DNA from: JBNKFQ01 sp050289385
GTDB lineage: Bacteria > Pseudomonadota > Gammaproteobacteria > Pseudomonadales > Porticoccaceae
Assembly: GCA_050289385.1 (NCBI GenBank)
Contig: JBNKFQ010000036.1
Location: 1 to 15,358 of the forward strand
Direction of reading: 5' to 3'
DNA length: 15,358 nucleotides
Shown piece after piece: positions 7,758-13,660 of the stretch (the stretch's first letter is position 1; each line of letters opens with the position of its first letter). The notes beneath the pieces were generated by a model, which worked only from the letters and a program-made list of their open reading frames with translations, did not search any database and was not told the DNA's origin. The position numbers were made by a program, and so were the translations under genes.

Positions 7758-8885
7758 TTACGCCCTGTCGCCAATGGCTACGACTTTTCTTGGCTCCGGA
7801 CCAATATAATCGGCACTTGGGCGAATAATACGATTATTTTCACGCTGCTCCATGACATGAGCCGCCCAGCCGGTTACGCGCGAACACACAAAAATCGGCG
7901 TAAACAGTTTGGTTGGAATACCCATAAAATGGTAAGCAGATGCGTGAAAGAAGTCAGCGTTGCAAAACAGTTTTTTGGTGTCCCACATATACTCTTCACA
8001 GGCCACAGAAATATCATAAAGCGACGAGTCGCCAAATTCTTCAGCCAACTTTTCAGACCACTTTTTAATAATGACATTGCGGGGGTCAGACGTGCGATAA
8101 ACGGCGTGGCCAAAACCCATGATTTTTTCCTTGCGCTCAAGCATGGCGGCCATTTGCACTTTTGCGTCTTCGGGCGACTTGAATTTTTGAATCATATCCA
8201 TCGCCGCTTCGTTAGCTCCACCGTGTAACGGACCACGCAGGGAGCCAATAGCACCGGTAATGCACGAGTACATATCAGATAACGTGGATGCGCACACGCG
8301 AGCAGTAAAAGTGGATGCATTAAATTCGTGCTCTGCGTATAAAATCAGCGACACATCAATAACACGACGGTGCAATTCTGACGGTGTGTTTCCGGTTAAC
8401 AAACGCAAAAAGTGGCCACCAATTGAATCTTCGTCGGTAACACAATCAATTTCGACGCCATCGTGAGAATAACGATACCAGTAGGTCATAATGGCGGGAA
8501 AGGCCGCCAGCAAACGGTTGGCCGCTTTTTTCTGTTCACAGAAATCTGCTTCCGGCTCAAGATTACCCAAAAAGGATGCGCCGGTACGCATAACGTCCAT
8601 GGGGTGTGTATCAGCCGGGATAAGTTGCAGAACCTGTTTTAATGCTTGCGGCAAATCGCGCATGCCTGAAAGCTCGGCTTTATAAGCGTCCAATTGTGCC
8701 TGATTCGGCAATTCACCGTTAAACAGCAAATAGGCCACTTCTTCAAAGGTTGCATTATCAGCAAGGTCTGATACATCGTAACCGCAATAGGTTAAACCGG
8801 AACCCGACTTACCCACTGTACATAACTTTGTTTCTCCAGCACTTTGGCCGCGAAGGCCTGCGCCCCCCAACTTTTTATCAACCAT
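7758..8885 (-). CDS. prpC: 2-methylcitrate synthase PrpC
   Basis: Condenses propionyl-CoA with oxaloacetate to 2-methylcitrate, the entry step of the cycle, in the cytosol. The 375-residue product has normal family length and the citrate-synthase fold. The catalytic triad is visible as H221 (GPLHGGANE), H260 (GFGHAVYRTSDPRN) and D311 (CNADFFH), and the conserved YAEHEFNAS is at 183-191. Start signatures KKLGGAGLRGQSAGETKLCTVG and GLTYCGYD are typical of PrpC rather than of hexameric GltA. The ATG at 8885 is supported by a strong GGGAG about 8 nt upstream. It follows prpB after 91 bp and is followed by a 206-bp gap containing an intrinsic terminator, so prpB and prpC may form the main expressed unit. 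Confidence 0.97.
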   Translation of the reverse strand: MVDKKLGGAGLRGQSAGETKLCTVGKSGSGLTYCGYDVSDLADNATFEEVAYLLFNGELPNQAQLDAYKAELSGMRDLPQALKQVLQLIPADTHPMDVMRTGASFLGNLEPEADFCEQKKAANRLLAAFPAIMTYWYRYSHDGVEIDCVTDEDSIGGHFLRLLTGNTPSELHRRVIDVSLILYAEHEFNASTFTARVCASTLSDMYSCITGAIGSLRGPLHGGANEAAMDMIQKFKSPEDAKVQMAAMLERKEKIMGFGHAVYRTSDPRNVIIKKWSEKLAEEFGDSSLYDISVACEEYMWDTKKLFCNADFFHASAYHFMGIPTKLFTPIFVCSRVTGWAAHVMEQRENNRIIRPSADYIGPEPRKVVAIGDRA

Positions 8886-8915
8886 TGTTACACTCCCGTT
8901 TACAATACCAATAAA

Positions 8916-8937
8916 TTCTTTACACTTTCTTTACACT
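8916..8937. repeat. Perfect 11-bp tandem duplication upstream of prpC
   Basis: TTCTTTACACT occurs twice in a row at 8916-8926 and 8927-8937, inside the 91-bp prpB-prpC gap. Read in the gene direction, AGTGTAAA appears twice, and AGTGTAAC recurs just before the prpC start. It could be a small slippage duplication or a repeated binding motif; no function can be assigned. Confidence 0.6.
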
Positions 8938-8976
8938 CTTCCGGACTGGAATTTGGTGGCGGGTAAACCGCACATC

Positions 8977-9885
8977 TTATAAATTTTTTCCCTCTGAAAA
9001 CAGGGCATCCAGCTTTTCTTCGTAATCGTGATAACCCAGGTAATCGTACAGTTCCATGCGCGTTTGCATAGTGTCGATCACCGCCTTTTGATCACCATCA
9101 GCCAAAATAGTTTTGTAAACCAGCTCTGCGGCTTTACTCATAGCCCTGAATGCTGACAGGGGATACAACACCATCGCACAACCCCACTCACCCAGCTGCT
9201 TTTTGTTCCAGAGTTCGGTTTGACCAAACTCGGTAATATTTGCAAGGACAGGCACATTCAGCGCTTCAGAAAAAGCGCGGTAGTGTTCTTCTGTTTTTAC
9301 CGCTTCCGCAAAAATACCATCTGCACCGGCGGCAATATAAGCTTTGGCGCGTTCGATGGCCGCATCCAGCCCCTCCTGGGCAAAGGCATCGGTTCTAGCC
9401 ATAATAAAAAAGTCCGGGTCGGTACGAGCGTCAACGGCAGCCTTGATACGATCCACCATTTCTTCGGTAGAGACGATTTCCTTGTTGGGGCGATGGCCAC
9501 AACGTTTTTGGGCAACCTGATCTTCAATATGGACTGCGGCAGCACCCGCTTTTTCCATATCGCGTATGGTTTTGGCAATATTAAAAGCGCCACCCCAACC
9601 GGTATCGATATCTACCAGCAACGGCAGGTCACAGGCCGCGGTAATGCGCTGCACATCTGCAATAACATCGTTCAGAGAAGTCATGCCAAGATCTGGCAAA
9701 CCATAGGAGGCGTTGGCTACGCCACCGCCGGACAAATAAATGGCCTGGTGACCAATTCGTTTTGCCATCATTGCCGAGTAGGCATTAATTGTGCCAACAA
9801 TTTGTAACGGTTTATTTTCTGCCAATGCTTGACGAAACTTGTTTCCTGCACTGATGTTTCCTGCACTGATGTTACCTGAACTCAT
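8977..9885 (-). CDS. prpB: 2-methylisocitrate lyase PrpB
   Basis: Cleaves 2-methylisocitrate to pyruvate and succinate, the last step of the cycle. The 302-residue product belongs to the isocitrate lyase/PEP mutase superfamily. Visible residues: substrate-binding SGGG (52-55), metal-binding aspartates in VDIDTGWGG (D92, D94), HIEDQ (119-123) and the catalytic loop KRCGHRPNK with C129. Residues 1-15 (MSSGN-ISAGN-ISAGN) form an unusual N-terminal extension encoded by a 15-bp tandem repeat; without two of the units the protein would begin MSSGNKF. The ATG at 9885 has a plausible GTGAG about 8 nt upstream. It lies 73 bp after the regulator gene and 91 bp before prpC, all on one strand. The identification is firm; the added N-terminal residues are unlikely to affect the barrel. 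Confidence 0.97.
   Translation of the reverse strand: MSSGNISAGNISAGNKFRQALAENKPLQIVGTINAYSAMMAKRIGHQAIYLSGGGVANASYGLPDLGMTSLNDVIADVQRITAACDLPLLVDIDTGWGGAFNIAKTIRDMEKAGAAAVHIEDQVAQKRCGHRPNKEIVSTEEMVDRIKAAVDARTDPDFFIMARTDAFAQEGLDAAIERAKAYIAAGADGIFAEAVKTEEHYRAFSEALNVPVLANITEFGQTELWNKKQLGEWGCAMVLYPLSAFRAMSKAAELVYKTILADGDQKAVIDTMQTRMELYDYLGYHDYEEKLDALFSEGKNL
9841..9885. repeat. 15-bp tandem repeat (3 units) in the 5' end of prpB
   Basis: GTTTCCTGCACTGAT occurs at 9841-9855 and identically at 9856-9870. A third copy with three mismatches, GTTACCTGAACTCAT, at 9871-9885 contains the prpB start codon. In the prpB frame the units encode MSSGN, ISAGN and ISAGN. Because 15 is a multiple of 3, unit gain or loss keeps the frame. 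Confidence 0.9.
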
Positions 9886-9940
9886 GCTTTTCTCACTTCT
9901 GGCTTGAACGTTGTCTAAAATGTCAAAAAATTATTTGAAT

Positions 9941-9953
9941 ACTATTAAATAGT
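9941..9953. promoter_or_regulatory. Small palindrome in the regulator-prpB gap
   Basis: ACTATT-A-AATAGT is a perfect inverted repeat with a 1-nt centre, six bases past the regulator stop codon and 55 bp from the prpB start. All stem pairs but two are A/T, so an RNA hairpin would be weak. It does not match the ATTGTCGACAAT core of the putative operators upstream of the regulator. Its role is unknown; it may be a DNA-level binding site or chance in an A/T-rich gap. Confidence 0.3.
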
Positions 9954-9958
9954 CGAAA

Positions 9959-10639
9959 CTATGATACGGCTTCCAGCCGTTTCTCCTTTAATTTCTTTTC
10001 AATATTGTTTCTGGAATACAAAATGTGACGGCGCATCAATATCTCTGCCAACTCTTCATCCCTGTTGGAAATTGCCCTGACAATGTGTTTGTGCTCGTCA
10101 AACGCCGTTGTTACTCTGGGCCCGGCCATGCCTAACTGAACGCGATACATTCGAATCAAATGGTAAATGCCATTTACCAACAACGAGATGAGATGACTAT
10201 TTTTGCTACCAAGAATAATCCGGTAGTGAAAATCAACATCGCCGGCTTCCTGGTAGTAGGTTTCACCGGCCCGGATTTTTTGATAATGAGCGTCCAGCAA
10301 ATCATTCAGGTCAACAATATCCTGGTCGCTCATATGCTTTGCGGCCAGGCGTGCCGCCATGCCTTCCAGCGCCTCACGAACCAGGTAGAGCTGAATCAGG
10401 CCTTCGGGTGTCAGAGCTACCACCCTGGCGCCAATGTTGGCCTTGCGCTCGACAATGTGACATGACTCCAGACGATTGATGGCCTCGCGGACAATGGAAC
10501 GGCTCACCCCGTATTTTGTCGACAATCCGGTTTCGCTGAGCTTGGAACCGGCCCGAATTTCCCCTTCAACAATGTCCTTTCTCAATTGGAAAAAGGTCCT
10601 GTCCGCAACGGTAACGGGATGTTCGGCAAATAATTCCAT
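9959..10639 (-). CDS. prpR: GntR-family (FadR/FCD) transcriptional regulator of the prp operon
   Basis: DNA-binding regulator of 226 residues. It has an N-terminal winged helix-turn-helix (about 15-73; LSTKYGVSRSIVREAINRLE is the recognition region at 39-58) and a C-terminal all-helical FCD ligand domain. Probable metal ligands of the FCD fold are D134 and H138 (DVDFH), H183 (DEHKHIV) and H205, as in metal-dependent FadR-subfamily members. The ligand is not shown by sequence; from its place at the head of prpBC-acnD-prpF it is probably a cycle intermediate such as 2-methylcitrate (inference). This is not the sigma-54 type PrpR of E. coli; the symbol follows use for GntR-type regulators in prp clusters. 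The ATG at 10639 has no clear Shine-Dalgarno, but no other start lies in frame upstream. Two palindromes upstream suggest autoregulation. Confidence 0.92.
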   Translation of the reverse strand: MELFAEHPVTVADRTFFQLRKDIVEGEIRAGSKLSETGLSTKYGVSRSIVREAINRLESCHIVERKANIGARVVALTPEGLIQLYLVREALEGMAARLAAKHMSDQDIVDLNDLLDAHYQKIRAGETYYQEAGDVDFHYRIILGSKNSHLISLLVNGIYHLIRMYRVQLGMAGPRVTTAFDEHKHIVRAISNRDEELAEILMRRHILYSRNNIEKKLKEKRLEAVS

Positions 10640-10666
10640 GGAATCAGAGACATTATCGCTTATGAA

Positions 10667-10678
10667 ATTGTCGACAAT
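10667..10678. promoter_or_regulatory. Proximal operator palindrome of the prp promoter
   Basis: ATTGTCGACAAT is a perfect 12-bp palindrome that overlaps the -10 hexamer and the predicted start site of the prpR promoter. Dimeric GntR/FCD regulators generally bind short palindromes of this kind, and the same core recurs 52 bp upstream. The position implies repression by blocking RNA polymerase. The protein-site pairing is inferred. Confidence 0.75.
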
Positions 10679-10704
10679 ATAGACACGTATCGGTAATCAG
10701 TCAA
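10669..10704 (-). promoter_or_regulatory. prpR: Sigma-70 promoter of the prp operon
   Basis: On the minus strand, TTGACT (10704-10699) and TATATT (10681-10676) are separated by exactly 17 bp; each matches the consensus hexamer at five of six positions. The predicted start is near 10669, giving a leader of about 30 nt to the ATG at 10639. The -10 and start region are covered by the proximal ATTGTCGACAAT palindrome, and the larger palindrome lies just upstream of the -35. Confidence 0.7.
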
Positions 10705-10712
10705 GCTGAAAA

Positions 10713-10736
10713 CCCGAGATTGTCGACAATCTCGGG
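10713..10736. promoter_or_regulatory. Distal operator: 24-bp perfect palindrome
   Basis: The half-site CCCGAGATTGTC is followed immediately by its exact reverse complement, giving a 24-bp perfect palindrome with no spacer. Its centre contains the same ATTGTCGACAAT as the proximal site. The two centres (10672.5 and 10724.5) are 52 bp apart, about five helical turns, so bound dimers would face the same side. It sits upstream of the prp -35. With no loop and no U-tract, an RNA terminator is unlikely. Confidence 0.75.
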
Positions 10737-10887
10737 GCGTGGCCGGTGAGAGCGGGAAGAAGTTCTATTTCGATTAACCCTGGCTGGTCACATCGAATTC
10801 AGTATACTGTCCCGAACTACCGGAAACCAAAGCCGGGCTTGCCCCGAAAGAATTGAAAATATCCCGGAACTGGCAAGGAGACAAATC

Positions 10888-11991
10888 ATGAAGACCTCTA
10901 ATCGCCTGATTCTCAAGCTATGTGCAGTTTTACTCGTCGGGGTGTCGGTGTCTGCGACAGCAAACAAGGTGGATAAACTGAAGATCACAACGCCCAGCGG
11001 GTTTAACGGTGCGCCCGAGATCGAGGTATATTCTACCAACGGTGAGCGATGGACTGACGTGGATCGTACCGACATGTCGAAGTTCAGGGTCGGGCTGAAT
11101 GCCGAATGCAAGTACGAAGGCAGGGGCAACAAGGCCTACCGGGGAAAACTGATTGTACCGGGCTTTGCATCAGCAGGCAGTGAGGAACCGGCCAATTTTC
11201 TGATACCACACTCCAAAGAGGCTTCTGGCGTATTTCGCTGGGATGGCGGCAGTGGACAGAATCTCGACCCGGTCAAGGCCTGCAATGACGAGCTGAAAAA
11301 ACGCCAGGCCCAGAATCCGAACAAAAGCAAATACCATATTCTGGCCGAGGGTTTTCGAGTCAATTACCCGGCGGCCTTTGCGGTTCAATACAGATTGACC
11401 TGCAAACCCACTGGTGCCGGCTTCACAGATTCGGCCAGCCGCAACGTGACAGTCAATGCCCGTATCAAGTGTGGGGCATCAGCGTTGGCAGAATCGAAAA
11501 TTCCATCGGAAAAACCCAAATCGAAGCCCCCCAAACGAGCGAAAGTGGTGCCGTTGATCAAGCGGGCCAGTTTTGAAGCAGACCCCGAGGTGCACGTGGG
11601 TTCCTGTCCGGTTGGTATTGCTTTCAACGGTTCGATTACTGCAACTCGGGCAGGTACGGTTAAATATCAATATATGCGCAAGGATGGCAAGAAATCTCCG
11701 AAATTCAGTTTGGTCTTTAACAAGGCCGGCACCCAAAAAACTCGCGCCTGGCACACCACGGTATCCAGGCCAGATGCCAGCAAAACCCTGAGTTCCGGAA
11801 GTGGCAGCAGCGGTGATATTCAAGGCTGGTATCGTATGGATATTTTGTCACCCGCACCGAAAGGCAGGTTTGTTGCCCATTATCGAGTAGACTGCGACGG
11901 CGACAAGCCATTGCCAGCGAGAGCCAAAAAAATTGAGGTTCAGCCTGTAGAGAAAAAGATTGTCAAGCCGATCCGTAAAGTAAATAAGTAA
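10888..11991 (+). CDS. Secreted two-domain protein of unknown function
   Basis: The 367-residue product starts with a clear Sec signal peptide: positive n-region (K2, R6, K10), hydrophobic core to about 21 and an A-T-A cleavage site after residue 25. It is not a lipoprotein, as no lipobox Cys is seen. The mature protein appears beta-rich and has two parts joined by a Lys/Pro-rich linker (about 203-226). The N-terminal part (27-195) has four cysteines (74, 132, 172, 195). The C-terminal part (about 228-337) has two, C240 and C336, with GSCPVGIAFNGSI, AGTVKYQYMRKDG, the FNKAGTQ strand, GWYRMDILSP and HYRVDC. This pattern resembles an Ig-like domain I recall from other bacterial secreted proteins. 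All six cysteines could be paired in the periplasm. The tail (346-367) is strongly basic. The ATG has an ideal AAGGAG 7 nt upstream, and a TATACT -10 candidate lies at 10803-10808. It is a single-gene unit; binding to envelope or polysaccharide is only a guess. Confidence 0.85.
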   Translation: MKTSNRLILKLCAVLLVGVSVSATANKVDKLKITTPSGFNGAPEIEVYSTNGERWTDVDRTDMSKFRVGLNAECKYEGRGNKAYRGKLIVPGFASAGSEEPANFLIPHSKEASGVFRWDGGSGQNLDPVKACNDELKKRQAQNPNKSKYHILAEGFRVNYPAAFAVQYRLTCKPTGAGFTDSASRNVTVNARIKCGASALAESKIPSEKPKSKPPKRAKVVPLIKRASFEADPEVHVGSCPVGIAFNGSITATRAGTVKYQYMRKDGKKSPKFSLVFNKAGTQKTRAWHTTVSRPDASKTLSSGSGSSGDIQGWYRMDILSPAPKGRFVAHYRVDCDGDKPLPARAKKIEVQPVEKKIVKPIRKVNK

Positions 11992-12240
11992 CTGATGGAA
12001 ACTGGAGCAGAGTCAGGGCCTGGCCAGCGGTCGACCGTGCGGGGTGGATAAAATCAGTACTAAAAAGAAGACGCCCCGGGCGGCAATAAACAAATTGAAT
12101 AAAGTGGAAAACATATTTGCATCGCGGGGTCGAGTGCCAGTCTTGAATGGTAAACGATACAAACTGCACCAACACCCCGAATCCTGATCGCTGTCAATAT
12201 CGGCCAATCTCAGTATTGAAGGCCCCTGTTGCCGCATCTT
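11992..12240. other. Intergenic stretch without a recognised gene
   Basis: Convergent gap between the secreted-protein gene and aroC; with the tandem repeat beside it, about 306 bp lack a gene. I see no convincing coding region, tRNA or clear intrinsic terminator. A CGCCC-C-GGGCG palindrome around 12071 has too small a centre for a stable hairpin, and the short frames on the minus strand show no recognisable family. Confidence 0.6.
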
Positions 12241-12300
12241 TATGGCAATCCTTTTTATGGTAATCCTTTTTATAGCAATCCTTTTTATAGCAATCCTTTA
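12241..12300. repeat. 15-bp tandem repeat (4 units) at the aroC stop codon
   Basis: Four consecutive 15-bp units: TATGGCAATCCTTTT (12241), TATGGTAATCCTTTT (12256), TATAGCAATCCTTTT (12271) and TATAGCAATCCTTTA (12286). The last three bases, TTA, are the complement of the aroC stop codon TAA (12298-12300), so the array begins at the end of aroC and lies in its 3' UTR. On the plus strand it would encode repeated YGNPF or YSNPF, but that frame then runs antisense through aroC and is not a believable gene. Confidence 0.92.
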
Positions 12301-13386
12301 CGGTATTGGCTCCATCGGTACGTCGACGTCAAAATTTTGCCCTCGATCTCGCAACACATGATCCATCAGCACCAGGGCCACCATGGCTTCGGCGATGGGG
12401 GTGGCGCGAATGCCGACGCAGGGGTCATGGCGGCCGGTGGTCACCACCTCTACAGCTTCGCCATCCACATTTACGCTGCGCCCGGGAATGCGCAGACTGG
12501 ATGTCGGTTTCAGGGCAATATGCGCTTCGATAACCTGACCGGAGGAGATACCCCCCAACACCCCACCGGCGTTGTTGGACAGAAAGCCCTGTGGGGTTAT
12601 CTCGTCGCGATGTTCACTGCCTTTTTGCACAATTGACTCAAAACCCGCGCCAATTTCTACGCCTTTAACCGCGTTAATGCTCATCAGCGCATGGGCAATC
12701 TCAGCGTCAAGACGATCAAAGACCGGTTCACCCAATCCCGGTGGAACGTTGGTAGCCTGTACACTGATGCGCGCACCGATGGAGTCTCCCTCTTTTATCA
12801 GGGCCTGCATATACGCTTCCATCTCTGCCACTTTATCCGGATCGGGGCAGAAAAAAGCATTGGTTTCCACCACGTCAAGATCAACTTTTTCGACGCGAAT
12901 CGGACCCAGTTGGGAAAGATAGCCGCGAATCTCGATACCGTATCGCTCGTTCAGGTACTTTTTGGCCACCGCGCCAGCAGCGACTCGAATTGCCGTTTCA
13001 CGAGCAGAGGAACGACCACCACCGCGATAATCGCGAAAGCCGTATTTCTGGTAGTAGGTGTAGTCTGCGTGAGCGGGCCTGAATTGATCTTTGATTTTTG
13101 AATAGTCTTTGGAGCGCTGATCGGTATTCTCTATCAGCAAGCCAATCGGCGTGCCCGTTGTCTTGCCTTCAAAGACTCCGGACAAAATCTTCACCTGGTC
13201 CGCTTCACGACGTTGTGTGGTATAGCGTGACTGGCCGGGCTTGCGGCGATCCAGATCAGTTTGCAGGTCGCTCTCATCCAGCTCCAGCCCGGGAGGACAA
13301 CCATCAATAACACCACCCAACGCTGCACCGTGGCTTTCACCAAAGGTCGTAACGGAAAAAAGCTTACCAAATGTATTGCCCGACAT
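12298..13386 (-). CDS. aroC: Chorismate synthase AroC
   Basis: Last enzyme of the shikimate pathway, converting 5-enolpyruvylshikimate-3-phosphate to chorismate using reduced FMN. The 362-residue product has the usual length. Signature 1 is GESHGAALGGVIDGCPPG (16-33) with catalytic H19; the second conserved histidine is H106 in FRPAHADYTY. The FMN/substrate region YRGGGRSSARET (120-131) is intact, as is SNNAGGVLGGISSG further on. The start at 13386 (MSGNTFGKLF) is the conserved N-terminus of the family; the ribosome site is weak (AGAG). The gene ends exactly in a 15-bp tandem repeat. Its 5' side is separated from prmB by a palindromic element that starts 38 bp from the start codon. Confidence 0.98.
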   Translation of the reverse strand: MSGNTFGKLFSVTTFGESHGAALGGVIDGCPPGLELDESDLQTDLDRRKPGQSRYTTQRREADQVKILSGVFEGKTTGTPIGLLIENTDQRSKDYSKIKDQFRPAHADYTYYQKYGFRDYRGGGRSSARETAIRVAAGAVAKKYLNERYGIEIRGYLSQLGPIRVEKVDLDVVETNAFFCPDPDKVAEMEAYMQALIKEGDSIGARISVQATNVPPGLGEPVFDRLDAEIAHALMSINAVKGVEIGAGFESIVQKGSEHRDEITPQGFLSNNAGGVLGGISSGQVIEAHIALKPTSSLRIPGRSVNVDGEAVEVVTTGRHDPCVGIRATPIAEAMVALVLMDHVLRDRGQNFDVDVPMEPIP

Positions 13387-13414
13387 ATCTGTTCTCTGTT
13401 GACGCTAAATACGC

Positions 13415-13420
13415 ATTATA
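13415..13420 (-). promoter_or_regulatory. aroC: Candidate -10 element of aroC
   Basis: The minus strand carries an exact TATAAT at 13420-13415, 29 bp before the aroC start. The matching -35 window falls at about 13437-13444, inside the left end of the palindromic element, and has no good hexamer (GAGCCC). The element may therefore have displaced an original -35. Evidence rests on the -10 alone. Confidence 0.35.
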
Positions 13421-13423
13421 AAT

Positions 13424-13660
13424 GAATAGGGAATCAAGGGCTCCCCCCATTCCCGAATGGCACTTCCATATACGACTTGAAAATGGTCGCACGTCGGTAG
13501 TCGCACGTCGCACGTCGCACGCTAAAAGCAGTATCACCTTTGTAGTCCTCTGTCATGAGGTTTTGATCAGTGTGAAAGAGCGTTGCTACCTGCCTTAAAA
13601 GCGTGCGACGTGCGACCACGCTTAATGAAGTGCCATTCCCCCGAGTCCTATTTCCTATTC
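13424..13660. mobile_element. MITE-like palindromic element between aroC and prmB
   Basis: About 237 bp with three nested inverted-repeat pairs. Outer: GAATAGGGAAT (13424-13434) against ATTTCCTATTC (13650-13660), 10 of 11. Middle: GAATGGCACTTC (13455-13466) against GAAGTGCCATTC (13627-13638), 12 of 12. Inner: GTCGCACGTCGCACGC (13507-13522) against its exact complement (13601-13616), 16 of 16, around a 78-nt centre. It encodes no transposase. The right end supplies the last codons and stop of prmB. No clear target duplication is visible. A non-autonomous transposable element or a large structured 3' UTR repeat are the alternatives. Confidence 0.6.
13486..13520. repeat. Heptamer tandem repeat GTCGCAC (5 units), inverted copies at 13603-13616
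   Basis: Units GTCGCAC, GTCGGTA, GTCGCAC, GTCGCAC, GTCGCAC run from 13486 to 13520. Two units of the reverse complement, GTGCGAC, are at 13603-13609 and 13610-13616. These heptamers form the inner arms of the palindromic element; the left arm has expanded to five units against two on the right. Confidence 0.85.

Noticed and set aside
9886..9958. Independent promoter for prpB using a perfect TTGACA on the minus strand near 9920
   Set aside because: At 16-18 bp downstream there is no acceptable -10 hexamer, and no ATTGTCGACAAT operator is present in the gap.
10800..10809. CAGTATACTG palindrome before the secreted-protein gene as a LexA-type operator
   Set aside because: It is too short and does not match the CTG-N10-CAG pattern; it coincides with a candidate -10 hexamer.
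12013..12237. Minus-strand frame with a hydrophobic stretch downstream of aroC
   Set aside because: It has no homology I recognise and no convincing ribosome site, and it lies in a convergent gap.
12229..12636. Plus-strand frame beginning with YGNPF repeats
   Set aside because: The repeats come from the 15-bp array, and the rest is antisense to aroC.
13434..13619. 61-residue minus-strand frame inside the palindromic element
   Set aside because: Its sequence is a reading of the GTCGCAC heptamers and the spacer; there is no transposase or other motif.
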